DNA from: a virus
Direction: 5' to 3' (one strand)
Length of the DNA: 64,000 bases
Virus record (IMG/VR): IMGVR_UViG_3300009104_000016
Location: 1 to 64,000 of that record
Part shown: piece after piece, positions 50,201-58,855 of the stretch
Layout of the letters: each line of letters starts with the position of its first letter
Position numbering within the stretch: the stretch's first letter is position 1
Position numbers and translations under genes: made by a program
Notes under the pieces: model-generated
The model's input: the letters and a program-made list of their open reading frames with translations, nothing else
What the model was told of the DNA's origin: nothing
Databases searched by the model: none

Positions 50201-53200
50201 TCGAACGGGCAGAAGTCGTCGGAAACAAACTTCAAGGACGGCAAGCGGGACGGGATTACGACAAGGTGGTACGAGAACGGGAAGAAGGAGTACGAATACA
50301 ACTACAAGGACGACGACTTGCTTTCCATAAAGGAGTGGGACGAAAAAGGCACGCTAACCGAAAACAAACGACTTGACAAACCCGAAGCCGAGCCCGAAGC
50401 TCCAAAGTCGAAGGCCGAGGGAGGTGTACCCACCCGTATTCATGACACGCTAGAAGCTGCAAACGCCGCCGTAGGGGAGCTGAAGGGGGCTCAGTTATTC
50501 GACGGCAGTAACTACATAGTGTCGGATGATTTACGTCCTTTCGTAGTAATAGACATAGAGGGGGTCAAAGTCGCTTTTTATCTCTCTTCCGGGATGGGGG
50601 GAAAAAAATTATCGAAGCCGGGGCATTGGTTCCCGGTTCCCGGCATGTCTCCAAATGGAAGGTGGCTTAACAAGGGGAGCGACTTCGACTTATCCGTATA
50701 CTACGGATCCGATAAGCTGAAGAAGGTAGCCCAGGAGTTAGATGCTAAAATAGGTAATATAGGGTCCTTAATAGAGTCAGCCCTTCCTATGGCTGGTAAG
50801 GACCCTGTTGAGTCGGAAGATGTTAATAAATGGATAACCAACCATCCTACGGTTAACCGGGAAGCGTCCAAGAAAGTTGCTACGAACATAAACAGCATGT
50901 TGGGAGCGTTGGGTGAACCGGCGTTTTACGTAAAGGAGGGAGGGGCCACCACAACTAGGTTAAAACCCGAAACCAAACCCGAAGCCAAACCCAAAGAAGA
51001 GACTATATCTGAACAGGACGTCCTGGATTCCCTTATGTCGGGAACTCCCGAAAAGAAGGAAGACCACGACCCCATCATTTATGCACTGCCGCCCGACCCT
51101 ACTTCGGAAGACAAGCTCCGCTTCGCGGGTAACCTTATGTCCTTGGCGGGCAAGGACGGGAAAGAGAAGCTCTCAACTCTAGTTAACGCTTTAACCGTAG
51201 CAGGAAATCTGGGCTATGAATACGTACTGAAGGACAGCACTCTTTGGACAAGCAACGGAGTGCTTACGGTAGTGCCTCCCGAAGAACTGGGGACCAATCC
51301 CTTGGAGTTCTTCGATAGCAGTCCTAACTTTAGAAAGACAGACAATAAACCCGAAGATCGTAAACGCAACTCCATTAAGAATTTGCTAAAGGCGATCATC
51401 AATATAGATGCTTTGCGCGAGCTGCCCATACAGCACGATTTTCTTTCCTACGACAACTACCAGGGATCTCTCAAGAAAGAACTGCAGCAATTGCAGCAAG
51501 CTGCTAAAAACACGAACGAGGTGTTGTCGATACTTCGAGACGCGAAAGCGTATCGCCTTACCCACGACCAAGCTGTTCCGGACGAGGCGTATTTACGCCA
51601 GCTGCGAAAGCGTATTGAAAAGATAGACCCTTCAGCCGTAGCTCTTTTGAAGGACTCGTCTCTAGGTCTGCCCCCTTCCGTAGTAACAAGGGCAAAGGAA
51701 ATAGCTGAAGAAAAGAAAACATTACTTTCTAAGATAAGCCCCGAAAGGCGATCTTTAATATTTAAACAGGCGGTCAACCAAGCCCTGCGAGAGCGTGCTG
51801 ATGCCAGGCGGCAGGCGGGAGGCGGGAGGAGCTTAGCCTTTCATTCCGGCGGAGCCGAGGGCACTGATTCCTGGTTCTTCCGTCTGGGCCGGCTTTTCGG
51901 AATAGAACAGGTACACTGGGGGTTTGCGTACAATAAGAAAAGCGGTAAGTGGCTCGAGGAGGATAAATCGGAAAGAGGGGGCCTCAAATCCGAGGAGCAT
52001 GAGCTGATAGATTGGCAGTGGGACGGATACGGGTACGGAAACAAGTGGTTGTTGGAGCAGGCGGTACAGGCTTACAATGCCGCTTTGGATATGCAGAAGA
52101 AGTGGTCTCCTTTTGCACGTCACGATTCCCAGTTACGGATTCTCACTAATGACCAAGGGCAGCCTATGAGACGGATGCCTAACGGCAATCTGGTGGCTCT
52201 GAGACCTCCTGGAGATGGTAGACCCGGTGACCGACTAGTGGTCGAGAGAACTCTTGACAAAAAACTCCCCTCTCGGGTGGAAAAGCTTAAGCTTAGAAAC
52301 TACTACCAGATACAGAACACCAATTCCTTTGGCCCTCTTGAAGGCAAGCGCACAAGCTTATGGGCCAATGACGGGGGGCAAAAACCCTGGTTGCACTTAG
52401 TTAACGAAGTTATTGCGGTGGTAGGTAGAAACAATGAAGGCGGCTTCTCGTCGGGCGTGCGGGAAATACCCGAAGGTTCAAAAGATAACGATTGGAAAGT
52501 GCATATAGATGAGTTCAACGTAAAAGCCCGCGATTTCGATTCCTCTTTGCCTGCGGATTACGATCTTTCCATTTGGCAACACAAGAAAACATTGCAGGAG
52601 GAAGAGAAGAAGGCGTTCAACAAGAGTCTTCGAGACTTCAGCCGCCGTGTACGCCAAGTCAATTATATTGACGGGGGTTCGGGTTTCGCTGTTCAAATGG
52701 CTGTCATGGAGTGGTTCCGCACTCAGTGGCGACGCGATCTGTCTCAGCCCCAGAAGAAAGAGAACCAGGCCGATGAAACTAGTTTTCACGTATATAACCA
52801 GTCGGACAATCAGTGGTATACCCTGGACAAGAAACCTTATCCGTATACCAGGGGAGGAGCCGCGTTGACGGGAGTGGAGCTAGAGTGGGTTCCCATAGAT
52901 ACCGAAAACGCAAAGCTTACTCTGTCTTTGGAAGAGGGAGCGAGGTCCGCTATGATAGGTACGCGAGATCTGACGCTAAGCGGAAGGCGGGCCATGGAAA
53001 AACTTCTGGCTGATTCTTTTCCCGATTTTGCGGAAGACTTCGAATACCTACAGGGGTTCGACGAAGAATACGGCGGTATACTGTACAAGAACCTGTACAC
53101 CCCGCAAGGAGCTATCGCCAACCTGCAAGAGGAGATGAAAATGCTCCATCAACTTCCTTTCCTCGAAGGTGGGAAGTCTCTGACACATTACGATAAATTT

Positions 53201-56200
53201 TTAAGACTGCCCGGGGATGCCGTATTGGAGGGAGATTTATTTTTACCCGGAGGATTGTTCGAGAGCACTCTCGTGAACAGCATCAACATAAACGGGAAAA
53301 AGATCACGTACGGACAAAAGTTCAGCCTGTCTCAATTAGCGGAATCCAAAGGCGGGATTTCCATGATCGAGCGGATTGAGAAGAACCTAAAAAAGCGGTT
53401 GGATAAACTGGTTGAACTGGGACAGGAAGTGAAATTCGCCACCGAGCATGAAAAACTGTACGACTTGTATAACCAGATTCAAGCTTTTAAACAGTTCTAT
53501 GTTTTCGAAATGACAGACACAGCAGGGGACCGTATGGGACCTCTTGCGTCTTTGTCGAAAGAAGAAATCGAAACGCTGGCGATTGCTATAGATATGTCGG
53601 GCAAGAGGGGGTGGTCCTCGAGTCAGCGACAAAAAGATCAATTGATCTCAAGTTCTCGGAATCCTAATTTGGTAGATGCCGTAATTTATAATTTATTGAA
53701 GGCGGCGTACGACACGAAGCTGATAGATGGAGAGCAGGGGCTTACGAGACTGTTTAAAGAATGGTCTGATGAAGTGCAGCGAAACCCGGAAGGCGAACTG
53801 GCTGAAATTTTAAAACTTTCCACCCGAGCCCCAATGCTTCTTTCAGAAGAAGCTTTAGCGGAGCTGAGCCCCAAGGGCGAGGGAACGGGAGGTACTTGGG
53901 AGAAAACTCCCGAGAATGAGATATATCAAACGCAAGGTGTTGAAGGTATCCGCCAACTACGAGTCCAAGGCGTAAAGGCAACGCACTCTATTAACCCCCT
54001 CGTAGATCCTCCTGGTAATCTTTTTTCGGAAACGGACGAACTTCCCCTAGGAAAGATACCCCCAACCGACGAAGAGCTGAAGGCAAAAGGTGCCACCCCC
54101 TCCTCCGTTACTCGGAAAATAAAAAAGGAGAGGGGGGAGAAAGACGGTTTCAAGGAAGAAAGCTTCCTCGGAGGTTTCCAGAGGAAAGAGGGAGAGGTTG
54201 TAGAAAGTTACGAAGATTATGCAGACAGAAGAGACGCGGAAAGGCGAGAGCGCGACAAGGTATATCCCGAGCAGAAACAGCGCAAGTCTGTAAAGGTAGC
54301 TAAGGGGAAACAAGAAGTCACTCCCGAATACAGCGTACCCGAAGATACCACAGTACTTCCTGAAGACTCGATGATCCGGAAAATGTTGGATCGAGAATTC
54401 CCTCTCGAGTTAGTTCAGCATTATATAGATATCGGGCTTATACCGGATTCGGATCTAAAGGAGCTTGCTAAATACACAGCCGAAGCGGAGAAAGACCCTA
54501 ATCTTACCAAAGACTGGAACCAGAAAGATTTCCAAAGATTAGGACTGGAAAACGCAAGAAAAATTTTGATAAGGCAAATGCTTCATTACTTTAGCGGAGG
54601 TGGGCGTCCCAAAAGACTTTCCTCAAGTACTACGGGTTTGGCCAGCTTCGAAGAACATTTGTCGGAAGCTCTAGAGGAGCTTTTAGCTTTTAGAGAAACG
54701 TCTTCTCCCGCCAGAGCAGAGGCAATCGCTCTGGAGGAAAAACTCAAAGATTGGCGCACATCCATAATCGCTGCCCGAAGTTTTTTCAGTGATTTGCTAA
54801 ACGCCGAAGATATCCCCGAGGGGCGTAAACCTCACCCTGTGCTGGACACTCCCATCTTCTTCAAGAGAAGCCCCGATCCCAACAAGTCTAACGCTTCTAT
54901 ATTGGAGTTTCTGCCCGATGGTTACGAGATACTGGAGAAAGAGTTACAGGAGAGGACGGAACTTATAGAAAAAATACGTAAAAGCCTACGAGCTGTAGAG
55001 AACGATATCCGAACCCAAAAAGACCCTAAACATAATATAGGTGTTTTACATGCACTTCGAAGGAAACTGCACCGTACTGACAACGTTCTAAGTTCGCTAG
55101 AAGAAAAGACTACCAAAATAAGTCCGAGAATACTGTTAAACCAAATTCTCAATTTCGGAGTTACAAGAGCTTTCGGGGAACATAAAACCGATACAGTGGC
55201 CCTTGATCCCGCTACGGAGAACATGGAACAACTGGACGTAGGCGATCCGTTCCACGATAATCTTTTCGCCCTTGTCCGGTCTTTATCCGAACCCCTACCA
55301 AAGCCAGAAGGACGGAAAAGGACAGCCAGGGAGCAGGAAGAAATAGATACATGGGTACGTAAAAACAAAGAGCGTCTCCGCAAAAAGTGGAAGGACGGTA
55401 TCCTCAAGTTCGAGGATGCGGCCGCGCGTTTAACCAGCTCCAGTGGAGCTAATATTCGAAAAGAGGTTTTCGGGCACCTACTAACTCAATGGCTGGGCGC
55501 ACCTGATATTGCGAGAAACAAAAACTACCAAAAGGTTATGGAGGCCCTCTTTGAAAACGCTGCCGAGGACTCGTCCGGCACGGCAAAGGTGGACCCTATG
55601 AAGTTGGAGAAGGAAGAAGCGTTAAGACTTCTTATTTCGTTGGCCTATGGGGAGGTAGATATAGACGGCAACCCCGTCCAACATTTCGATTTGGATATGA
55701 ACATAAGCCCCGACCATTCGCGTAGCAGTGGTACCGTTTCTCCCGAGGGGGACATAATAGAGCGTAAAACTTTGAAAGAAGAAGGTTCCGATTCCGACTA
55801 CTTCAACCCAGAGGCTGATCACGATTCCCCCATATTCAAGACTTCTAGCACGGACCCTGTTCGCAAAAAAGCGGAGGCCCGAAGAGAAAAGGCTTTGGCT
55901 TCCGATATGAAGTTTACGCGAGCAATAGTTGACCAATTTCCACATGTTTCGCATTGGTGCGCAGGCGTTATGCAAGGGCTGCACGATCGAGGGCAGCTCT
56001 CGTCCTTAAAAGGGCATCAAGTAGACGACCTTAACTTTATCCAAAAAATTAGACTGTATTTCGGGAAGACGGGAGATCAGTTAAAAGAAATCCAGCAGCA
56101 GTACGAGAACCCTGTGCTTGAGCTTTTAAGCAGCGCTAAATTGAAGGATCCGTTAGGTACTTTTGGAGACTACCTATATGCAAGATACGCACCTGTGCGA

Positions 56201-58855
56201 AACCGCAACATGCGAGAGCTTCGCCGTAAGTCCGGATTGCCTGTAGATGAAAACACAGATTACTCGGGGCTAAAGCCGGAAGATCGCCGAAAGATTCTCA
56301 AAAATTTGGATAAACTTAGCGCAGAGCAGAAAACCTTGATTAAGAAAGCCGTCAAGTTATTCGATTCCATGAACAAGAGAAGCCTGGATCTTCTGGCCGC
56401 AAACGGTGTGTTAGGTAAAGACGCCCTGGGGAGGATAAACAAGCATGCGAGAAACGATAAAAATGAATGGGTTTGGGCCCCCCTTCGAGGTGTTGACGAT
56501 GCGGAGGTGAACACAGAAGATGGTAATGTTTTCGGAGGGTTTCTTAAAAATCTTTTGGAGTTGGATGGGGGGCGTATTCTTGAAGAGCCAAGCGGCACCG
56601 GTACGGGGGCCGGCTTCTCAGAGAACAGTAGAGATTTCGTATTAGCAGCAGCTAAAGGCAGGTATTCCCAGGCCGAGTCGCGTAAGATTTTCGCATATGC
56701 CTTGAAATCGGCAGCGGAATCTGTAATCAGATCCAATAAAAACGAAGTATCCAACAGCGTAGGCGCAGCTTTAAGAGTGGCTTTTTCGCAAGGAGGAGAT
56801 AAGTATTCTAAGGTTGCTCAAGTAATAGATCCCACTCTTGCCGAGGATAAAGAAAAGTTTTTACGTAAAAGGGAAGTAGCCGTTTTCAAGAATGTAAACG
56901 GCAGACAGCAAAAAGTCATAGAAGTCGTAACTGAAAATCTTCTTGATAAAACTGAGTTGGTTTTGACTTATAGGCAAGAGGGGAAACCTATTCACATACT
57001 ATTTGAGGATTCCCACCTAGGTAGGATGCTTGTAAGGCAGTTAAAGAATGCCGACAACGTCAGTTTAGGCCCTACGGCGGCTAAGTTTAAAAATCTAATG
57101 AGTTTCTTCGCCAAGGTCTATACGGTATTCTCTCCCAATTTCATGGTATCCAACATGAATCGAGATTTGCTCATGGCCTACTTTACCTTAAAGAGCTCCG
57201 AAGACACCAAGAAATTTGCCCGAACTGTTCTGAACCCCGTCAATATAGCTCAAAACATTGCCGCGATGTATAAGGAGTCTCGAAGAGAATCCAAGGGGTC
57301 TCAAGTTCCTAAGGAATTAAAAGCGCGTCTACTCGCCGCAAAAGCAGCAAATCTTAAAGGTCTTTCTCTAGCGGAGTTTGCGGATGACTTGGAAATAGCC
57401 CCCTTGCTTTACCAGCAAGCAGGCGGTCGGGTGGCTTTCTTCGGGATTGAAGATGCTGAGCAGAGAGCCGCCAACCTTGCCAGACGTGTCAATAAAATGG
57501 GGAAGACGGGAAAAATACCTAGCAAAGCCTCTTTAAAAGATTTTATAGCCTTTATTCAAAACCTTAATACTGGAGTAGAGAATGGGGTACGACTTCAAGT
57601 TTTCAGGGAAGCGATTCGAAACGGGATGTCTCTGGAAAAAGCAGCTGGACTCTCGCGTGACGTAACCGTAGATTTCAACCGGAAGGGCAACTACACTAAC
57701 ATAGTCAACACTCTCTATTTGTTTTTCAACGCGAGCGTGCAGGGCAACTACAAGCTCCTTCGAGCCTTCTTTACGGAGAGAACCGCCAAACAAGCGGGGG
57801 CGCTTGTAGGGCAGTTTATAGCAGCAGCCGCCGTGTACTCTTTTATTTCCAGACTGTGGGCCGGGGAAGACGAGGAAACCGAGGAGAACCACGTTGACCG
57901 TTTGTCGGAGTACGAGAGAAACCATCAAATACAGTTATGGCTGGAGCCCGGCACGGGGAAGCATCTTAAAGTACACATTCCGTACGGCTTAAACACTCTG
58001 CTGAGCTTGGGACGCCGAATAGGTGACGTAATGTGGAACACCATTCATGGGAAAGGAGGGGCTACTCCCATCGAAGCTTCCATCGGATGGCTGTCCAATG
58101 CGCTTGACGTGTTTAATCCTTTGGGAGCTGCGGGCCATCCGTTGATATCCGCTACTCCACATCTGGCCCGGCCCTTGGTGAATATGGCGGGGCCTCAAGT
58201 AAATTTCATGGGCAATCCGATATATCCCGACAATTCCTTTTCTGAGAAAACGGAGGCGCATCAACACTTTAGCAGCGTCAATCCTTTATCCCGGGAAGCG
58301 GCTCAATGGTGGAACAGACAGCTGGGTGGTGATCAATACCACCCTGCTTTTGGGGGTTCTACCTTTACCTTTTCCCCTGAAACCTTGGACGAGTTGGTTA
58401 ATTTCATAGGGGGTGGCTCCGGGCGCATGATATGGCAGAACCTGGGCAGTACGTTACGACCGCAAGAACGGGAGTTCAAAACTTTACTTAAAGACCTCCC
58501 TGTTCTTCCGGTGTTGTATCGACACGGTACCGAAGACTACAATCTGGACAGACGCTACTTCAAGTTGCTTAAGGGGATAGATGCTAGGTATAAACAGTAT
58601 AACCTCTACAAAAGCCAAGATCCTAAGCAAGCAATAACCTACGCTAAGGAAATTAAACCTTACCTACAGCTCAAAGGCTTTTCGGACAATATAGGGAAGC
58701 AGAGAAAATATTGGCAGCGCAAGATAGATAAAATGACTAAAATGAAAGCATCCCCTGAAAAAATGCAACGGATTGAAAAGCAAGCGGAAAAAGATCAACG
58801 TAAGAGCAAGGGAAGGCTTCTCGCTAAAGCGAGACAGCTGGGCATTTCACCATGA
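44285..58855 (+). CDS. Giant polyvalent virion protein (protease, helicase, MORN, SLOG, LPD38-like)
   Basis: This is one 4,856-residue frame. It has glycine-zipper, membrane-active segments (about 500-560 and 600-665). A Zn-metallopeptidase motif HESAH lies at 862-866, then a coiled coil (about 1085-1160) and an acidic/Gly linker (about 1320-1375). A RecD/Dda-like SF1 helicase follows (about 1417-1860), with Walker A GYAGTGKTT at 1443, VDEAS at 1528, TAHKAQGS near 1808 and MGRARKRV near 1850. PEAA repeats and MORN-type repeats follow (about 1926-2030), then a domain with FYLSSGMGGKK (about 2050-2200). A SLOG/DprA-like fold (about 2517-2850) has FHSGGAEGTD and GGSGFAVQMA. The C-terminus (about 4250-4710), with DFNRKGNYTNIVNTLYLFFNA, resembles LPD38 of polyvalent proteins. 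Such proteins are ejected with DNA to establish infection. The frame ends overlapping portal. Confidence 0.8.
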   Translation: MASELNLGSVDFAESPVESPSSPGGKPREFEQYESFKQEGDFLEDRVGDHKTLSSSLKSRRGKVYGKIQKVMENANDGYFMGEDEVGPEEWLKSVEGSSSYKNNKELRSYLDTLKGFDDKIGKHDLLAEKAFAERDAHLLEATSIPTHFQKSYEDWQDERTKAGKQRKPLDPDELHAFLNTFTPFYEEPKFNFRGRLENAEAVDPRFAGDYRKPKRNFTTGRVEDPAMDVMRGRMAKALAGDIQGFLSYRKQAEKNDKLRARGFEFGSGGTADLKHPFELSRNEREILDKEEAKNLGFKSYRGIPLDDAFDKDNVAHAGELESARMMRLVFASNLAYKKAFAQYMKDLANKADLEEASAKLQIARRAREGAIQKAIGAGFAMEVLNRAEDRGLFGQAFNAVKQAWKQGQGLGDAALLFEQAGVTGGFGIDEMIGGKIDQEFAEQLVEVMEQAKEGGTTESLQDYYREIQENEPENLGEAFGQLINNPAAAAQLFVQSLSMYLPPVFSYGLKTVPAGAAAGLVAGGGAGAFKGAGYGLRSAFPIASFSLSYLGKIFEDMEEMGIDTNNPRILMQAWNSPAVMEKLRVKAAKYAGGVSMFDAVGALGAGRIGKILDGPTKFIGTSVLPNSQKMATFLKTGIKTGGEIGFGAGTGMLGDYVGQKWSNDPGEKVDLASVAAEGLLEVGPHVVTAPLEMARGIWGKQPKLNPDGTLDEEVETEDTVEISKSETAPDPRSIGNTRNLKWRGQEVPVFNYASETEFTEGLRQKAEENGISMDDSELKATEFLASGLFNPETGSHGTDLNIAWINKNDAKALFPKSNPLRSAYTPHVGEQNKDSVIFINIDGVKERQKRGDAGVFSTLLHESAHFAHDFIYGDEEISVFWDEVGQEDRQKMAAVYASSGRASSVNDFKDAFDNQEEAEQALAIYDDLINEKTGVKLRREWFAHQVTRVLKGEKLRNNSLQKLIQDFIEHLKKAVQFLMDGGQGSEVGSGIEDKELDAQLERFILERLRPGLDFEGQNIGNQRVGLAAAGQFRSAVTRDKEERGQLEHIVNQFINRQQGGKAVSDSATLKRIADTLGLKEKSELKEVVALIKKHRSALAKAETKEQVEAAEEAYKKGGTALLRVKDQAKKAHARAKTEAAKAAKSAEDKKKWAGDAAKEAKEWDFQGSSFIDYARSKGADTPEKAFRLLFKRLSGRFYYKEDANTVANPFIIQQWSGVALEKLQTEEGKNKKKGDTFGFEIPIDNLKLPKLTKDTFYQAKIGGGHGYVVFKVADAKSTDKKGVLEVEATVEQLFENKEIGTWLQKAAAKLKEPFKSAPKAKPKTEAASKDDADPDDDDPPPGGGGGRASGDSGSADGTTPDEKGSGSPPAPAPKKGAMPGDALGKKAAVKAASYSEEPPVREDEDIFKAREEELDYTAGQRVALRKAAEMVEGKTGELVTAGYAGTGKTTIMENIIRYALDKGRDVVVLAPTYKALSNINKSIGKELQDRISSETVQQATQRWDDRQKKTIFGLNGEIVSPNSLVLVDEASMLSNFNYEHLQKHSSVLYFGDGFQLPPVGGDNQVMQNPDVTLTEVKRQSLKSNLFLFLTALRSLATPKLIKPHIDIQKPGDLDFKPADGDFKKELQAVFKKWFQGGKREEDSVVAICHTNKNRSILNQGVRKALGFKPNTLNEGEQLLVLNNGIRYTNSETLNVTSASVIDSIDKEALALRYKSRYATGDDAGKELSPENYDFYEVTSDVEGSAVTTTHLVIYDTAKVGQASFELGGVYTENWDALPSNMVKTPERENAPKELADNLYVSTYGYALTAHKAQGSQWNTVFVYPDVRISEKDSSGKWRAKEEEQARWLYTAMGRARKRVVLTNTTEPYAPFRNAAIPSKAQIEALASPPEAAPEAAPEAAPEDAPETKPEAAPTEPENEVDPLELEKRDGLQYFEGKPFTGVAVSKLNSGAKLSEATYKNGNLHGPQTFWYSNGQKSSETNFKDGKRDGITTRWYENGKKEYEYNYKDDDLLSIKEWDEKGTLTENKRLDKPEAEPEAPKSKAEGGVPTRIHDTLEAANAAVGELKGAQLFDGSNYIVSDDLRPFVVIDIEGVKVAFYLSSGMGGKKLSKPGHWFPVPGMSPNGRWLNKGSDFDLSVYYGSDKLKKVAQELDAKIGNIGSLIESALPMAGKDPVESEDVNKWITNHPTVNREASKKVATNINSMLGALGEPAFYVKEGGATTTRLKPETKPEAKPKEETISEQDVLDSLMSGTPEKKEDHDPIIYALPPDPTSEDKLRFAGNLMSLAGKDGKEKLSTLVNALTVAGNLGYEYVLKDSTLWTSNGVLTVVPPEELGTNPLEFFDSSPNFRKTDNKPEDRKRNSIKNLLKAIINIDALRELPIQHDFLSYDNYQGSLKKELQQLQQAAKNTNEVLSILRDAKAYRLTHDQAVPDEAYLRQLRKRIEKIDPSAVALLKDSSLGLPPSVVTRAKEIAEEKKTLLSKISPERRSLIFKQAVNQALRERADARRQAGGGRSLAFHSGGAEGTDSWFFRLGRLFGIEQVHWGFAYNKKSGKWLEEDKSERGGLKSEEHELIDWQWDGYGYGNKWLLEQAVQAYNAALDMQKKWSPFARHDSQLRILTNDQGQPMRRMPNGNLVALRPPGDGRPGDRLVVERTLDKKLPSRVEKLKLRNYYQIQNTNSFGPLEGKRTSLWANDGGQKPWLHLVNEVIAVVGRNNEGGFSSGVREIPEGSKDNDWKVHIDEFNVKARDFDSSLPADYDLSIWQHKKTLQEEEKKAFNKSLRDFSRRVRQVNYIDGGSGFAVQMAVMEWFRTQWRRDLSQPQKKENQADETSFHVYNQSDNQWYTLDKKPYPYTRGGAALTGVELEWVPIDTENAKLTLSLEEGARSAMIGTRDLTLSGRRAMEKLLADSFPDFAEDFEYLQGFDEEYGGILYKNLYTPQGAIANLQEEMKMLHQLPFLEGGKSLTHYDKFLRLPGDAVLEGDLFLPGGLFESTLVNSININGKKITYGQKFSLSQLAESKGGISMIERIEKNLKKRLDKLVELGQEVKFATEHEKLYDLYNQIQAFKQFYVFEMTDTAGDRMGPLASLSKEEIETLAIAIDMSGKRGWSSSQRQKDQLISSSRNPNLVDAVIYNLLKAAYDTKLIDGEQGLTRLFKEWSDEVQRNPEGELAEILKLSTRAPMLLSEEALAELSPKGEGTGGTWEKTPENEIYQTQGVEGIRQLRVQGVKATHSINPLVDPPGNLFSETDELPLGKIPPTDEELKAKGATPSSVTRKIKKERGEKDGFKEESFLGGFQRKEGEVVESYEDYADRRDAERRERDKVYPEQKQRKSVKVAKGKQEVTPEYSVPEDTTVLPEDSMIRKMLDREFPLELVQHYIDIGLIPDSDLKELAKYTAEAEKDPNLTKDWNQKDFQRLGLENARKILIRQMLHYFSGGGRPKRLSSSTTGLASFEEHLSEALEELLAFRETSSPARAEAIALEEKLKDWRTSIIAARSFFSDLLNAEDIPEGRKPHPVLDTPIFFKRSPDPNKSNASILEFLPDGYEILEKELQERTELIEKIRKSLRAVENDIRTQKDPKHNIGVLHALRRKLHRTDNVLSSLEEKTTKISPRILLNQILNFGVTRAFGEHKTDTVALDPATENMEQLDVGDPFHDNLFALVRSLSEPLPKPEGRKRTAREQEEIDTWVRKNKERLRKKWKDGILKFEDAAARLTSSSGANIRKEVFGHLLTQWLGAPDIARNKNYQKVMEALFENAAEDSSGTAKVDPMKLEKEEALRLLISLAYGEVDIDGNPVQHFDLDMNISPDHSRSSGTVSPEGDIIERKTLKEEGSDSDYFNPEADHDSPIFKTSSTDPVRKKAEARREKALASDMKFTRAIVDQFPHVSHWCAGVMQGLHDRGQLSSLKGHQVDDLNFIQKIRLYFGKTGDQLKEIQQQYENPVLELLSSAKLKDPLGTFGDYLYARYAPVRNRNMRELRRKSGLPVDENTDYSGLKPEDRRKILKNLDKLSAEQKTLIKKAVKLFDSMNKRSLDLLAANGVLGKDALGRINKHARNDKNEWVWAPLRGVDDAEVNTEDGNVFGGFLKNLLELDGGRILEEPSGTGTGAGFSENSRDFVLAAAKGRYSQAESRKIFAYALKSAAESVIRSNKNEVSNSVGAALRVAFSQGGDKYSKVAQVIDPTLAEDKEKFLRKREVAVFKNVNGRQQKVIEVVTENLLDKTELVLTYRQEGKPIHILFEDSHLGRMLVRQLKNADNVSLGPTAAKFKNLMSFFAKVYTVFSPNFMVSNMNRDLLMAYFTLKSSEDTKKFARTVLNPVNIAQNIAAMYKESRRESKGSQVPKELKARLLAAKAANLKGLSLAEFADDLEIAPLLYQQAGGRVAFFGIEDAEQRAANLARRVNKMGKTGKIPSKASLKDFIAFIQNLNTGVENGVRLQVFREAIRNGMSLEKAAGLSRDVTVDFNRKGNYTNIVNTLYLFFNASVQGNYKLLRAFFTERTAKQAGALVGQFIAAAAVYSFISRLWAGEDEETEENHVDRLSEYERNHQIQLWLEPGTGKHLKVHIPYGLNTLLSLGRRIGDVMWNTIHGKGGATPIEASIGWLSNALDVFNPLGAAGHPLISATPHLARPLVNMAGPQVNFMGNPIYPDNSFSEKTEAHQHFSSVNPLSREAAQWWNRQLGGDQYHPAFGGSTFTFSPETLDELVNFIGGGSGRMIWQNLGSTLRPQEREFKTLLKDLPVLPVLYRHGTEDYNLDRRYFKLLKGIDARYKQYNLYKSQDPKQAITYAKEIKPYLQLKGFSDNIGKQRKYWQRKIDKMTKMKASPEKMQRIEKQAEKDQRKSKGRLLAKARQLGISP

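Noticed and set aside
44285-58855. Giant gene considered as an N4-type virion RNA polymerase
   Set aside because: No RNA polymerase motifs were seen; the ATP-binding centre is a SF1 helicase.
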